Shown piece by piece: positions 23,143 through 31,217 of a stretch of DNA of 64,000 nucleotides; within the stretch, counting starts at the first letter, position 1, and the number at the start of each line of letters is the position of its first letter. The position numbers and the translations under genes were made by a program. The stretch covers positions 930,001-994,000 of the forward strand of contig NZ_CP084004.1 of NCBI RefSeq assembly GCF_020181355.1, written 5' to 3'. This stretch comes from Collinsella aerofaciens (GTDB lineage Bacteria > Actinomycetota > Coriobacteriia > Coriobacteriales > Coriobacteriaceae). The notes under the pieces were generated by a model. That model ran no database searches and was not told the DNA's origin. It saw nothing but the letters and a program-made list of their open reading frames with translations.

Positions 23143-24048
23143 ATGCGGCCCGGTGGCACTCAGACAAAGCGCGGCGCCGCGGTGCGCATACGACGCCGAC
23201 TGGGCTTGGCGCCGCGGGCGTACGCACTGCTATCGTGCTCGCTGGTGCTGGTCATAGCTGGCGTTTCTGCCTATGGCATGACCGTGCCGTCCATGATGCA
23301 GGCGCATGCCGCACGCGAACCGCGCGTGGGGCATGAGGTCAAAAGCGATCTGGGCACCACGACTGGATATGCTTGGGCAAGTGTGGTCGGGCATATTGTG
23401 TTTGGCACCGACGATGCGGACGGCGCCGAGGCCCCGGACAACGAAGTCACGCTTGCCAATGGCAAAACCATCGTGCTCACCAACACCAAGATCATCGATC
23501 GGTTGTCCAACAATAGCGTGGCGGCAACGGTGAATAAGGTCGAGCAGCAGAAGGAGCAGGACGCCCAGCAGTCCGGAAAGCCCGGTAGCTCGGATACTTC
23601 TGGCTCCGGCTCGGATTCGTCGAGTTCGGGCGGCGGCTCTGGGTCGGGTTCCTCTACCGGAGGGTCTGGAAACGGCGGTTCGACGGGCGGCAACACTGAC
23701 AACGATGCAAACTCCGGTGGCCTTTCCGCTGCTGAAGAAGAGAGCATTCACAGCTGGCTTGTGACCAAGTACAACATGCTCGACGGCTATGTTTCTCGTG
23801 CCAATGACGTGGTCTCGACCTATAACTCTACGGGAGATCCCAGGCCGTGTGACAGCCTGGTCGGGGAGATGTTTGTCATTCGAGCCGAGTTCGGTCGTCA
23901 GACATTCTCGCCCCGGTCAAAGTGGTATCAGCAGTATGCCAATCTGTGGGGCTGTTGCACCAACCTATGTCAATGGGTCGGCCATTACGGCGATGATGAC
24001 GTCGCGCTCGGTAACTTCAACAATAACGTGGCGGCGCTTGCCCTATGA
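23143..24048 (+). CDS. Exported/membrane-anchored protein of an accessory kinase cassette
   Basis: 301 residues. A basic N-terminus (RIRRRLGLAPRAY) is followed by one helix (ALLSCSLVLVIAGVSAYGM) that anchors or exports it. Residues about 150-195 are Ser/Gly/Thr-rich, a flexible linker. The C-terminal region (EEESIHSWLVTKYNMLDGYV; LWGCCTNLCQWVGHYGDDD) may be the folded exterior part, with three Cys close together. The family is unknown to me. ATG 23143 has GGAGGAG upstream. Its last codons overlap the following kinase gene (ATGATG at 24045), so the two are translationally coupled. Confidence 0.7.
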   Translation: MRPGGTQTKRGAAVRIRRRLGLAPRAYALLSCSLVLVIAGVSAYGMTVPSMMQAHAAREPRVGHEVKSDLGTTTGYAWASVVGHIVFGTDDADGAEAPDNEVTLANGKTIVLTNTKIIDRLSNNSVAATVNKVEQQKEQDAQQSGKPGSSDTSGSGSDSSSSGGGSGSGSSTGGSGNGGSTGGNTDNDANSGGLSAAEEESIHSWLVTKYNMLDGYVSRANDVVSTYNSTGDPRPCDSLVGEMFVIRAEFGRQTFSPRSKWYQQYANLWGCCTNLCQWVGHYGDDDVALGNFNNNVAALAL

Positions 24049-25889
24049 TGACCGATCTTGCATCTACCACACCACAATCGCTCGGTCGCGATCCCATGGT
24101 CGGCCTGCGCCTGGCGCGTGTCGACGGGTTTGAGCCGGCCATTGCGCTCGGTCAGGACGAACTGCCTACCTATCTGCGTCGTTTTACGATGCTGTTTGCC
24201 GACGATGCCACCATGCGCCGTGGCGGTATCGGCCGCGTGACGCGTGCTGTCAACGCCCAAGGCGAGGACGTAGCACTCAAACAGCTCATCTTGCCGACGC
24301 GCGATGAGTTTGACGACGATGCCGCCCATGAGTCGCTGGTCGCCAAGTTCAAAGCGGCATTTCGCGAGGAATATGAATGCCATCGCGCCCTTTCGGGCCT
24401 TAAGGGCTTTCCCCGCCTCTATGGCTGGGGCGAGGTTGACGGTGTGCCTGCAATTGTCATGGAATGGGTCGAGGGCGAGACGCTCGCCCGCTTGCGCTCG
24501 CGACTCGCCGTGGACGATGCCGGACGCCTATCGCCGCTTGTGGCGGCGCGTCTGGGTCGCGACCTGTTCGATCTGCTCTGCCGTATGAGCCTGGTGGGCG
24601 AGGGCTTTGTCCATCGCGATATCTCGCCCGCTAATATTATGGTGCGTACGGCGCGCCTGCCGCTTGACCGACAGCTTGCCGAGGGCACCTTTGACCTGTG
24701 CCTGATCGACTTTGGCTCGTCGCTGGCGCTTGAGCCTGCGTCGGCCGTGGCCGGTACCGGCGGCAAGGCGTCGTTTACGGAGCGTTATGCCACGCTGCGT
24801 CGCGCGACGGTTGCCTATGCCCCGCCCGAGATGCTCACCGACGATATTCCCGACCTGCGCGCTTTGCGTATGTCGCCGGCGATTGACGTCTATGCCGCGG
24901 CAAGCACGGTTTACGAGCTCATTGCCGGCGTCGTGCCATACGAAGCCGCGCCGAGCACTTCGGGCACCTCGGGTTCGCGCAAAAAGACGCGCGACATTGC
25001 CAGCCCCTACCGTCTCAAGACGGACACACGGCCCGACTATCCCATTGGTGCCCATGCGCCCGGTTGTGATTTGACTCAGCTGCTTCGTCGTGAGCCCGAT
25101 GTGGCGCTCGCCGCGGCCGAGCAGGCCCAGCAGCTGGGGCTTGAGCCGGATTCCGAAGAGCTACGCGATGCGCTGGCGTTTGTCGATGCCCAGCTGTTCG
25201 ACGTGGTGATGGCCTGTCTGTCCAGTCATCAAAAAGATCGTCCCGAGCCGGCGGCGGTCGAGGCGGCGCTCTCGGCGTTTTGTGACCACTATGCGCAAAA
25301 TGTCGGTCGTTCGCTTCGCGGCGAGCCGCTCACGCCGTGCCCCATGGATGCGTCTGGCCGCGCGGTTCGTCGCGCGCTGATGGTCGGCGCGACGGTCGTC
25401 TGTGGCGTGGTTTGGGCTGTGGTCGTGGTTTCGGCCGCGCTGCTGGCGTCGGGCGCCCGCGTGACGGCGACTTTGGGATCGCTCGTGTGGTCTGGGTCGC
25501 TACCGAGTATTATTGCCGCACTGGCGTTGGCGCTGCCAGGCATAGCCGGCGTTACCGCGGGGGCACTTGCGCGCAATCGGCGCTCGGGGTTCCTGCAGGG
25601 TGTGCTTGCGCTTTCTGCCTGCGAGGTTCCGGTGCTGGTTGTGGCTGCATGTAGCGTATTTTCCCAACGCGCCGTGATGGGCGGCCTTGTTGCCGCTCTG
25701 GTTGCAACCTATACGCTTACGTGGTTTTTGCTTGCGATGGGCTTTGCCTTTGAACTTCCCGTTTCGGCACCACGACGCACAAAAGCCCAGATGGCGACTC
25801 CGCTTGCCGGTGGAGCCGCAGCTGCCCGTACTTTTGGCGGACCTGTCGAAGTATCGTCCGATTCTATTTCTACGACCAAGGAGGCCTAG
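24045..25889 (+). CDS. Ser/Thr protein kinase-like protein with C-terminal membrane helices
   Basis: 614 residues. The kinase domain starts with a Gly-containing loop (RRGGIGRVTRAVN), then VALKQL, the active-site segment FVHRDISPANIMV and LIDFGSSLAL, and has APPEML in the activation region. Four or more helices lie in the C-terminal 180 residues (VVCGVVWAVVVVSAALLA; GLVAALVATYTLTWFLLAMG). The protein is coupled to the upstream exported protein and followed by an FHA gene after 3 bases. This suggests a self-contained signalling cassette separate from the cell-wall kinase locus. Its signal and targets are unknown. Confidence 0.87.
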   Translation: MMTDLASTTPQSLGRDPMVGLRLARVDGFEPAIALGQDELPTYLRRFTMLFADDATMRRGGIGRVTRAVNAQGEDVALKQLILPTRDEFDDDAAHESLVAKFKAAFREEYECHRALSGLKGFPRLYGWGEVDGVPAIVMEWVEGETLARLRSRLAVDDAGRLSPLVAARLGRDLFDLLCRMSLVGEGFVHRDISPANIMVRTARLPLDRQLAEGTFDLCLIDFGSSLALEPASAVAGTGGKASFTERYATLRRATVAYAPPEMLTDDIPDLRALRMSPAIDVYAAASTVYELIAGVVPYEAAPSTSGTSGSRKKTRDIASPYRLKTDTRPDYPIGAHAPGCDLTQLLRREPDVALAAAEQAQQLGLEPDSEELRDALAFVDAQLFDVVMACLSSHQKDRPEPAAVEAALSAFCDHYAQNVGRSLRGEPLTPCPMDASGRAVRRALMVGATVVCGVVWAVVVVSAALLASGARVTATLGSLVWSGSLPSIIAALALALPGIAGVTAGALARNRRSGFLQGVLALSACEVPVLVVAACSVFSQRAVMGGLVAALVATYTLTWFLLAMGFAFELPVSAPRRTKAQMATPLAGGAAAARTFGGPVEVSSDSISTTKEA

Positions 25890-25892
25890 GTC

Positions 25893-26831
25893 ATGGCATC
25901 TCAAGTTGAGCTCACCCCATGCGGGGCCATGTTTGACATCTTTAAGCGCGCGGCGCATCTGAGCCATATCGAGCTGTGCGGCTTGGTGCTTTCGTCCCGT
26001 CCGCTCGCCGACGGCCGCAGCCCGCAGAGCCGAGCCGCCGATCGCTCTTGGGTTTCCCGCTTTATCGTTCGCGCGCCGGTCGGCACGCTTCAGCAGCGCT
26101 ACTTTGCCGAATACGGTACCTCGGCTGCGCGTATTATGTCGCAACTGGCCCTGCGCCAGCGCAATCCCATGGACTCCACGGCTGTGATCAATATGGTGTG
26201 CGGTCCTGCAGGTGAACCGATGGTACGCGCGCTCGAAGAGTGCCACCAGGACACGAATCTCTATCGCAACGCGCTCGATCGCCTGTCCCAGGCGGCGGAA
26301 CTCATGCCCGCCGAGCGCGCCGAGGCCGTGCTGGTGCTGTTTGTCGCCGTCGGTTGTTCGGCGGATGTGCGGTCCTCGGTGAACTATGCCATCGACTACG
26401 CGCACGCGACCTGTGGCGGAGGCACATCCACGCCGCGTTCGCTTGGCATGTCGCTGACTGCGGGCGAACGCGAACCCGCCCCGGCGCACCCCTTGGGCTT
26501 GCTGCGCGTGCAAAACAGTTTTGTCGTGAGCGCCCCGCGCTGGATTCAGCCGAGTGAGCAGGGTGTTGAGATTGGCGCGCTGGCCACTGGTGAGGGCGAT
26601 ATTACCGACGTCGGCGACGATGTCTCGGCCCGCCATGCCCATATCTGGTGCGATGCTCAAAATATCTGGCACGTCGAGGACTTGTCGTCCACCAACGGAA
26701 CCGTGGTGGTAAACGGGGCCACGCGCGTCTGCATTCAGGTCGAGCCCGGCCGTTCCGCCCAACTCAATCCCGGCGACGAGCTCAAGCTCGGCGAATCCAC
26801 TACCTACGCCATCCTCTTCGGTGCCCTCTAG
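25893..26831 (+). CDS. FHA domain protein of the accessory kinase cassette
   Basis: 312 residues. The first ~200 residues (starts MASQVELTPCGAMFDIFKRA) are of unknown fold. The C-terminal FHA domain has IGALATGEGDI, VSARHAHIWC and LSSTNGTVVVNG. It should bind phosphothreonine made by the kinase encoded just upstream. AAGGAGG precedes ATG 25893. A diverged copy of its 3' 420 bases and downstream hairpin recurs at 33146-33700, on the far side of an AT-richer island. Confidence 0.88.
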   Translation: MASQVELTPCGAMFDIFKRAAHLSHIELCGLVLSSRPLADGRSPQSRAADRSWVSRFIVRAPVGTLQQRYFAEYGTSAARIMSQLALRQRNPMDSTAVINMVCGPAGEPMVRALEECHQDTNLYRNALDRLSQAAELMPAERAEAVLVLFVAVGCSADVRSSVNYAIDYAHATCGGGTSTPRSLGMSLTAGEREPAPAHPLGLLRVQNSFVVSAPRWIQPSEQGVEIGALATGEGDITDVGDDVSARHAHIWCDAQNIWHVEDLSSTNGTVVVNGATRVCIQVEPGRSAQLNPGDELKLGESTTYAILFGAL

Positions 26832-26863
26832 CCGGCAGATAGGGACGTTCCTTTTCTGCCGGC
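26831..26863. repeat. Stop-codon hairpin with GGGACGTTCC loop, copy 1
   Basis: GCCGGCAG (26831-26838) pairs with CTGCCGGC (26856-26863) around a loop containing AGGGACGTTCCTTTT. It begins at the stop codon of the FHA gene. The same arrangement recurs at 33568-33598 and, with a different stem, at 52053-52083. Confidence 0.75.
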
Positions 26864-27006
26864 ACTTGGGGACACTCCTTGGCGCACCAGAGCCGGTCGC
26901 CCAGGGATGGAGGGGCCATTTTGGCCCTTGGCAGTCAGTCGGGGCGAAACTAGAAGATCTTTCCGATTCGCGGCTGTTCATGCTTGTAGAGCATCTAAAA
27001 CAATAG

Positions 27007-27781
27007 GATGTTATTCTGGAATATGCCGGGTGCGTGAACTTGCCTGTCTTAGCCTTAATAAGGTATAGGGGAGTTTGGCTCAGGGGTTCCGTCTTGTTCT
27101 TCAGCGCAGTATTGTGGGACAGATTTGCTGAGATTGGCGCCTTACACCGCAGAGCGCACGGAAGGCTCTCGATTTGTGTTCTGGCCCCAGAATACAGGGC
27201 CTGATACTTACCAACTGTGGCATGGATGTAACATCTGTAGAAATCAACCCTTTTGTTGTCGACCTTTGTAAGAAAAACACTGCCATCAACTCTTTGGATG
27301 ACGAAACTAGGGTGCTTGAGGGGAGCCTTTACTCCCCTCTGAGAGATGACTCATGTTTTTCGCTTGTCGTTGTGAATCCTCCGTTACTGCCGATTCCGGA
27401 TGAGATTCCTTGTCCCTTCGTTGGGGATGGGGGACAATCGGGTCTGGATAAAACACTTCGTATTCTTAAGGGTGGCGATACGCATTTAGAGAAAAACGGT
27501 AAATACTGCTAATAGGGGTGACGACGATGGTGCAGGGGCGACCCGCGATGCTCTCATCAATACGTCGGATACTTGGGAAATCAGGTCTAGATGCATGTAT
27601 GATGATGCTGTGTGGCTATTCAATTAATCCGCGTTCCGAATGGGTGCAGGGTATAGCTGCGACATCGTATGCTTTTGACCCGGCGCGATACTCAGATATT
27701 TCTGAGGCGGTTGACGAAGTTTATACGCACTATGCCGCGCAAGGCGTTTCGGAAGTTTGCACATCTACGTTACGGGCTTAG
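27007..27781 (+). pseudogene. Decayed SAM-dependent methyltransferase
   Basis: Two frames together look like one class I methyltransferase. Frame one, open from 27007 to 27512, gives LDLCSGPRIQGL (motif I, with Arg where Gly is usual), DVTSVEINPFVVDLCKKN (acidic motif II) and VVVNPPLLPIPDE (the NPP motif of N- or Q-methylating enzymes). Frame two, 27518-27781, continues with MLSSIRRILGKSGLDACMMM and a plausible C-terminus. A frameshift near 27500 and the absence of a good start make it a probable pseudogene. It lies at the left side of the peptide-modification island, so it may once have been part of that pathway. Its family assignment is by motif only. Confidence 0.55.
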
Positions 27782-27906
27782 GTTTCTTCAAGCGAGCAGG
27801 CCGGTTGCGTTATTTCGAGCGATTTTTCTAGTCTAGACGACAAAAGGCAAAGGATTTGATGGGTATAAAACGCGGACGTTTGTGGGCGGATGCTCAAATC
27901 TATTGT

Positions 27907-27950
27907 GGCAATCGGGCGGTTGAAAAAGATATTTCAACCGCCCGATTGCC
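27907..27950. repeat. Perfect 19-bp stem hairpin in the gap before the ABC transporter
   Basis: GGCAATCGGGCGGTTGAAA (27907-27925) and its exact complement (27932-27950) flank a 6-base loop. No T run follows on the + strand. The gap 27782-28096 holds this hairpin and no convincing gene. It may be a processing or attenuation structure ahead of the transporter gene. Confidence 0.7.
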
Positions 27951-28096
27951 AGGTTCGTCGGAGGAGATGTCCGATTCCGACTCTCTTGTAGGAAGAGCTT
28001 GAGATCGTATTGGCCCAAGGCAATCTTAAAGCAGTCTCATTGGCAAATCTTCGCTCCTGTTGTGTTGAGGTGTAAGGTATCAGTGATTGATGTTTT

Positions 28097-29221
28097 GTGG
28101 CGGGTAGATTGGGGCCTTCCTTGATTCGATGCGTTCTCTCGAGGTTCATCAGAGCAAAAGGGGCTTTCGTCTTCATTGCTATCACGGTGATTGGAACCGC
28201 TCTCTCCTATGCCATGCCATACGTGAACGGGAAATTCTTAGATTTTCTTCTCGGTAACCGCAGCGAAAGAGACGCCGTACTCTTCGCGCTCCTGGTTGCG
28301 TCAATAGGAGTTTTCTCCACCCTCTTTACTTATTTTGCAGGAACACTTTCCATTCGCATAACCACGAGACTTTCCTTTGATCTTCTCAGGGAGGCCGTCT
28401 TGCGTTTTGAAAGAGACGATTACTTGGTGAGTCGGACCATCGATCCAGCCTATACAACGCAACGGATTATTTCCGACTCCAGCGTGGTCTCATCCTTCGT
28501 TTTGGCGAATTTTATCAGTGCGCCGCTGTCCATTGTAGCCATTCCCATCGTATTGCTTATCATATGGTCAATTGATTCAACTCTCGCGGTGTTTTCCATC
28601 ATTCTCCTCATCGTGTATTTCTGTGTAATTACTGGGTTGAGGAAACTTTTGTATAGGGTCACGTATGAGAAGAAAGAGGCGGACAGCGCCTTTTACGCCG
28701 CAATTGCATCGCAGCTTAATCAGATTCTCAACATTCAACTGACATCTTCGTACGGCAAGAGCGAACAAGCGCTCGACGCTGGGTTTAAGAGCTATTTTCC
28801 CAAAGTTTTGCGCTCCGGAAAGCTATCATATTCTCTGACATCGCTCGATGGTCTTTTCGCAGCGTTGTTTCAAGCGGTGATACTTGTTGTTTCCGGAGTA
28901 CGAATCATTAACGGAACTATGTCAATAGGCGAGTACACTATCATCGGTACATACTTCGCGGTTCTCTTTAAGACTTTGAAAAGTATGATGTCATTGTTCA
29001 AATCCTATCAAGATGCCAAAGCATCATGGGATAGGACGGCTATCGCGACGAGAGAAAAGGAGAGATCGGGGTGGAATCGGACCGATTTAGCTAAACTCGA
29101 TGAAATAAATGACATTTCGGTATCTGATTGGAATTCTCGGTTGCCCTTCCAGACGGATCTGTCCGAGAGGTCCTCGGCGGGTTTTCTTTCAAGTTTTCCG
29201 GTCCTGGTACATATTGCATAG
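28097..29221 (+). CDS. ABC transporter membrane domain (split from its ATPase by a frameshift)
   Basis: A frame of 374 codons with about six helices (FVFIAITVIGTALSYAMPYV; LVASIGVFSTLFTYFAG; IVAIPIVLLIIWSI; AVFSIILLIVYFCVITG; LFAALFQAVILVVSGV; YTIIGTYFAVLFK), the plan of an exporter half-transporter. The last real residues are DEINDISVSD at about 29126-29128. Codons after this are out of frame and probably not native. The ATPase part continues in the -1 frame from 29128. The start is taken as GTG 28097; no good ribosome site is seen. Codon use is AT-richer than in the flanking core genes. It is probably the exporter of the nearby modified peptides, if still functional. Confidence 0.7.
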   Translation: MAGRLGPSLIRCVLSRFIRAKGAFVFIAITVIGTALSYAMPYVNGKFLDFLLGNRSERDAVLFALLVASIGVFSTLFTYFAGTLSIRITTRLSFDLLREAVLRFERDDYLVSRTIDPAYTTQRIISDSSVVSSFVLANFISAPLSIVAIPIVLLIIWSIDSTLAVFSIILLIVYFCVITGLRKLLYRVTYEKKEADSAFYAAIASQLNQILNIQLTSSYGKSEQALDAGFKSYFPKVLRSGKLSYSLTSLDGLFAALFQAVILVVSGVRIINGTMSIGEYTIIGTYFAVLFKTLKSMMSLFKSYQDAKASWDRTAIATREKERSGWNRTDLAKLDEINDISVSDWNSRLPFQTDLSERSSAGFLSSFPVLVHIA

Positions 29222-29748
29222 TTGGGGAAAACGGAAGAGGCAAGACGTCACTTCTTTACTTGATGCTCGGGCTATACTCATCGAAAGGCAAAGTAAAATA
29301 CAACGGCGTGCCAATCGAAGAATGCGACCTGGATTACATACGTGCGAGAGAGATATCGTGCTGCCCACAGTCGTGCTTCGCGCCGGACGAAACGGTGAAA
29401 GAGCTGTTAGAGTATTTCGACACGCCCTTTTCTTCCTATCACCGGGGTGTAGATGGCCTACTTTCGCTGGAAAACAGCGTGAAGGAGTTGCTCGGGAAAC
29501 GTTGCTCCGCGCTTTCGGGCGGTGAGCTGCGCCGAGTGTACTTATGGTCGGCGATTTCACGCAAGTCGTCAGTTTTGGTACTCGACGAGCCCACGACTGG
29601 GTTAGACGCTGTAAGCCGCGCCGAGCTTGCGGCCTATGTTAAGCGCAACAAGCAAAGCCAGCTGATCATCGTTGTCTCTCACGATGACGAGATGGTCGGC
29701 GCGGTAGAAGGGGTAGTGGATTTAGGCAGCATGTACCAGGGTAAATGA
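29128..29748 (+). CDS. ABC transporter ATPase domain (continuation of the split exporter)
   Basis: 206 codons in the frame -1 to the membrane-domain gene, beginning with TTG at 29128, which overlaps the last matching codon. Motifs are complete: Walker A VGENGRGKTSLLY, Q-loop CCPQSCF, signature LSGGELRRV, Walker B VLVLDEPTTGLD and the switch His in VVSHDDEM. There is no ribosome site before the TTG, so separate translation is doubtful. A single lost base in the run at 29126-29131 would explain the split; programmed frameshifting is less likely because no slippery heptamer is visible. Confidence 0.75.
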   Translation: MEFSVALPDGSVREVLGGFSFKFSGPGTYCIVGENGRGKTSLLYLMLGLYSSKGKVKYNGVPIEECDLDYIRAREISCCPQSCFAPDETVKELLEYFDTPFSSYHRGVDGLLSLENSVKELLGKRCSALSGGELRRVYLWSAISRKSSVLVLDEPTTGLDAVSRAELAAYVKRNKQSQLIIVVSHDDEMVGAVEGVVDLGSMYQGK

Positions 29749-30119
29749 TGACAAGTGTAGTGCTACCCAACTGGCAGAGATAACAAAAAGGCGATGCAGA
29801 TGCACGTAGCATTCAGGCGGTTCGGACTCGGTGCCTTCACGCCATCGCAACGCTTTCAGATATAGTTCTCGTTCTCTTACTAAAGGAAACTTTAGTCTAC
29901 GTCATCTTGTCGAGACAGAGGTGAAGCGAAGTGTTGTCGCGACGTATCTTATTCCAGGTGGCTCAGTGTCAGCGTGAGAATCGCACCAAAGTGTACTTAC
30001 GATTCTCGTGTCCCACGGACAACATGAGCTGAGCATTGAGGTTCCACCCTTTGCTGCAACTACACGGGGTTGGACGGCAATGAATATGCCGGGCCGCATA
30101 CCACGCGCAGCGGGGGTCC

Positions 30120-30245
30120 ATGTCCCAGTATGTTGCCTACAGCAGCCTCGATGTCCACGCACACATCATCTCTGCCTTCGCGTTCAATCCATTTGCCGGA
30201 GAGTGCGAGGGTTGCCAGGCCGTAGAATTCGAGCCGAACAAATGA
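30120..30245 (+). pseudogene. N-terminal remnant of an IS110-family transposase
   Basis: 41 codons beginning MSQYVAYSSLDVHAHIISAF, which resembles the start of IS110-family DEDD transposases (compare FGMDVHLRSTTVCA of the intact gene at 42218-43339). The frame then stops. The stretch 29749-30340 otherwise holds no gene that I can support; it appears to be debris from past insertions. Confidence 0.45.
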
Positions 30246-30340
30246 AATGCGGTATCAGCGCATAGGATTAAACTGACGATTGCTTTGCACTGAGAATACG
30301 CTTGGAAAGCCGCTATGGGTGGCGGCCCGGGTTAAATAGA

Positions 30341-30383
30341 GAAGCCCGTCCGATCACTTTCATGTGGCGAACGGTCGGGCTTC
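30341..30383 (-). terminator. Terminator at the end of the peptide-modification operon
   Basis: GAAGCCCGTCCG (30341-30352) and CGGTCGGGCTTC (30372-30383) pair with one mismatch. The minus strand continues TCTATTTAA and the plus strand TTATTCC, so it can act in both directions. It lies 65 bases after the last small gene of the minus-strand unit. Confidence 0.65.
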
Positions 30384-30448
30384 TTATTCCACTTGCCAAT
30401 GCTCGGCTCATATTGGAAGAAAGCTACGCTAATGTTTGCGTGACACTC

Positions 30449-30556
30449 CTATTTTCTCCGAAGAAAGAGTCGGATAATGAAGAATAGAATTAAAAAAGGT
30501 GCCAGATATAACGCAAATATAAAGGCTAATCCAACGAGACCTTGCAATAATGGCAT
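30449..30556 (-). CDS. 35-residue single-helix membrane peptide of the peptide-modification locus
   Basis: ATG 30556 is preceded by GGGAGGAG at good spacing. The peptide begins MPLLQGLVGLAF and is one long hydrophobic stretch (residues 4-30) ending in RLFLRRK, a positive-inside anchor. It lies 78 bases downstream of the second Cys-rich peptide gene on the same strand and before the terminator. Small one-helix proteins at the end of such loci sometimes give self-protection or assist export. No function can be shown from the sequence. Confidence 0.6.
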   Translation of the reverse strand: MPLLQGLVGLAFIFALYLAPFLILFFIIRLFLRRK

Positions 30557-30634
30557 AACTCCTCCCAGACACGAGATTTTGGTATTTGTTCCCATCTTAT
30601 TCTGAATTGGACCAAATAGTTCCTAGCCACAAAA

Positions 30635-30814
30635 CTACTCGTCAACTGGATCGCACCAATCTGCTGGCAAAACACAGCTTGATTCTTTATCGACATAGCA
30701 CCAATCCGCAACAGGGCACTCGGCGATGTCGTAAAAATTGCATATATCAACTCCAAGACAACAAGGCTCAACGGGAGGATGTTCATTTGAACCAACAGGA
30801 TGGATATGCTTCAT
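30635..30814 (-). CDS. Cys-rich precursor-like peptide B
   Basis: 59 residues, beginning MKHIHPVGSNEHPPVEP. The C-terminal 42 residues carry seven cysteines at positions 18, 19, 25, 33, 39, 47 and 54, spaced in an acidic, aromatic-rich core (CCLGVDICNFYDIAEC; PVADWC). ATG 30814 has GGTGAGGAG upstream. It is paralogous to the peptide gene at 30845-31048: same first six residues except position 7, and alignable CLGxxDIC, YDxA, C motifs. Its position downstream of a radical-SAM/SPASM maturase on the same strand suggests it is a substrate (RiPP precursor) with an N-terminal leader and a cysteine-containing core. Confidence 0.75.
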   Translation of the reverse strand: MKHIHPVGSNEHPPVEPCCLGVDICNFYDIAECPVADWCYVDKESSCVLPADWCDPVDE

Positions 30815-30844
30815 AACAGCTCCTCACCTTAATCCAATTAGAGA

Positions 30845-31048
30845 CTACGTTTGATCAATGCCACAGTGATCTACAACGCAGATGCTGCCGCCATCCATGT
30901 CATAGTCGCAGTAATCGTATGCACCACAGCCATCTGCTTTATCATAAACAGTACAGATGTCAGTAATGCCCAAGAGGCAGTCAAAAGACATCGGCTTCAC
31001 GCCTGCCTCGTCGCCACTTCCTGGATTAATCGGATGAATATGCTTCAC
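30845..31048 (-). CDS. Cys-rich precursor-like peptide A
   Basis: 67 residues beginning MKHIHPINPGSGDEAGVKP. Six cysteines lie at positions 24, 32, 41, 47, 57 and 62 in an Asp/Tyr/Gly-rich core (CLLGITDIC; DGCGAYDYCDYDMDGG). The start is GTG 31048, placed 5 bases after GGGAGG. The frame is open further upstream, but earlier starts lack a ribosome site and would destroy the shared leader. With peptide B it forms a two-member family next to a radical-SAM maturase. Six spaced Cys recall thioether-type peptides (SCIFF/ranthipeptides), but the sequence itself is not one I recognise. Confidence 0.77.
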   Translation of the reverse strand: MKHIHPINPGSGDEAGVKPMSFDCLLGITDICTVYDKADGCGAYDYCDYDMDGGSICVVDHCGIDQT

Positions 31049-31132
31049 GACTACCTCCCTTTGAGTGCAGAAAAACCTCAATATTGTGTATAACAAACCA
31101 AGATGTCTAGTTCACCATATTTCTAGAATGGT

Positions 31133-31190
31133 TTCGGCGAACGTAGCAATAAGCTTCGCAGACGGTAATCAGAAGAACGAACACCTCCAC
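31133..31190 (-). other. Possible tiny hydrophobic ORF between maturase and peptide A genes
   Basis: After the stop of the maturase gene the same frame stays open and encodes VEVFVLLITVCEAYCYVRR and a short basic tail before TAG. A possible GTG start lies near 31179-31190, but the GGAGG there overlaps it. It resembles the membrane peptide at 30449-30556 in size and polarity only. I am not confident that it is translated. Confidence 0.25.
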
Positions 31191-31217
31191 AATGGTGACA
31201 GCAATGCGCTGAACCGC

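Noticed and set aside
27859-28002. Small frame beginning MGIKRGRLWADAQ in the gap before the exporter
   Set aside because: It runs through a perfect 19-bp stem hairpin, which explains part of its composition; no relation to the MKHIHP peptides and no Cys pattern.
30526-30795. 89-codon minus-strand frame overlapping peptide B in another frame
   Set aside because: It lacks a good ribosome site and overlaps the better supported peptide and membrane peptide genes.
30845-31048. Assignment of peptides A/B to the SCIFF or another named family
   Set aside because: Six or more Cys and a SPASM maturase are shared features, but the Cys spacing and the leader differ from the SCIFF sequences I know, so no family name is claimed.
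30845-31096. Longer version of peptide A starting upstream (MLYTILRFFC...)
   Set aside because: The earlier start has no ribosome site and places GGGAGG inside the gene; the GTG at 31048 gives a leader matching peptide B.
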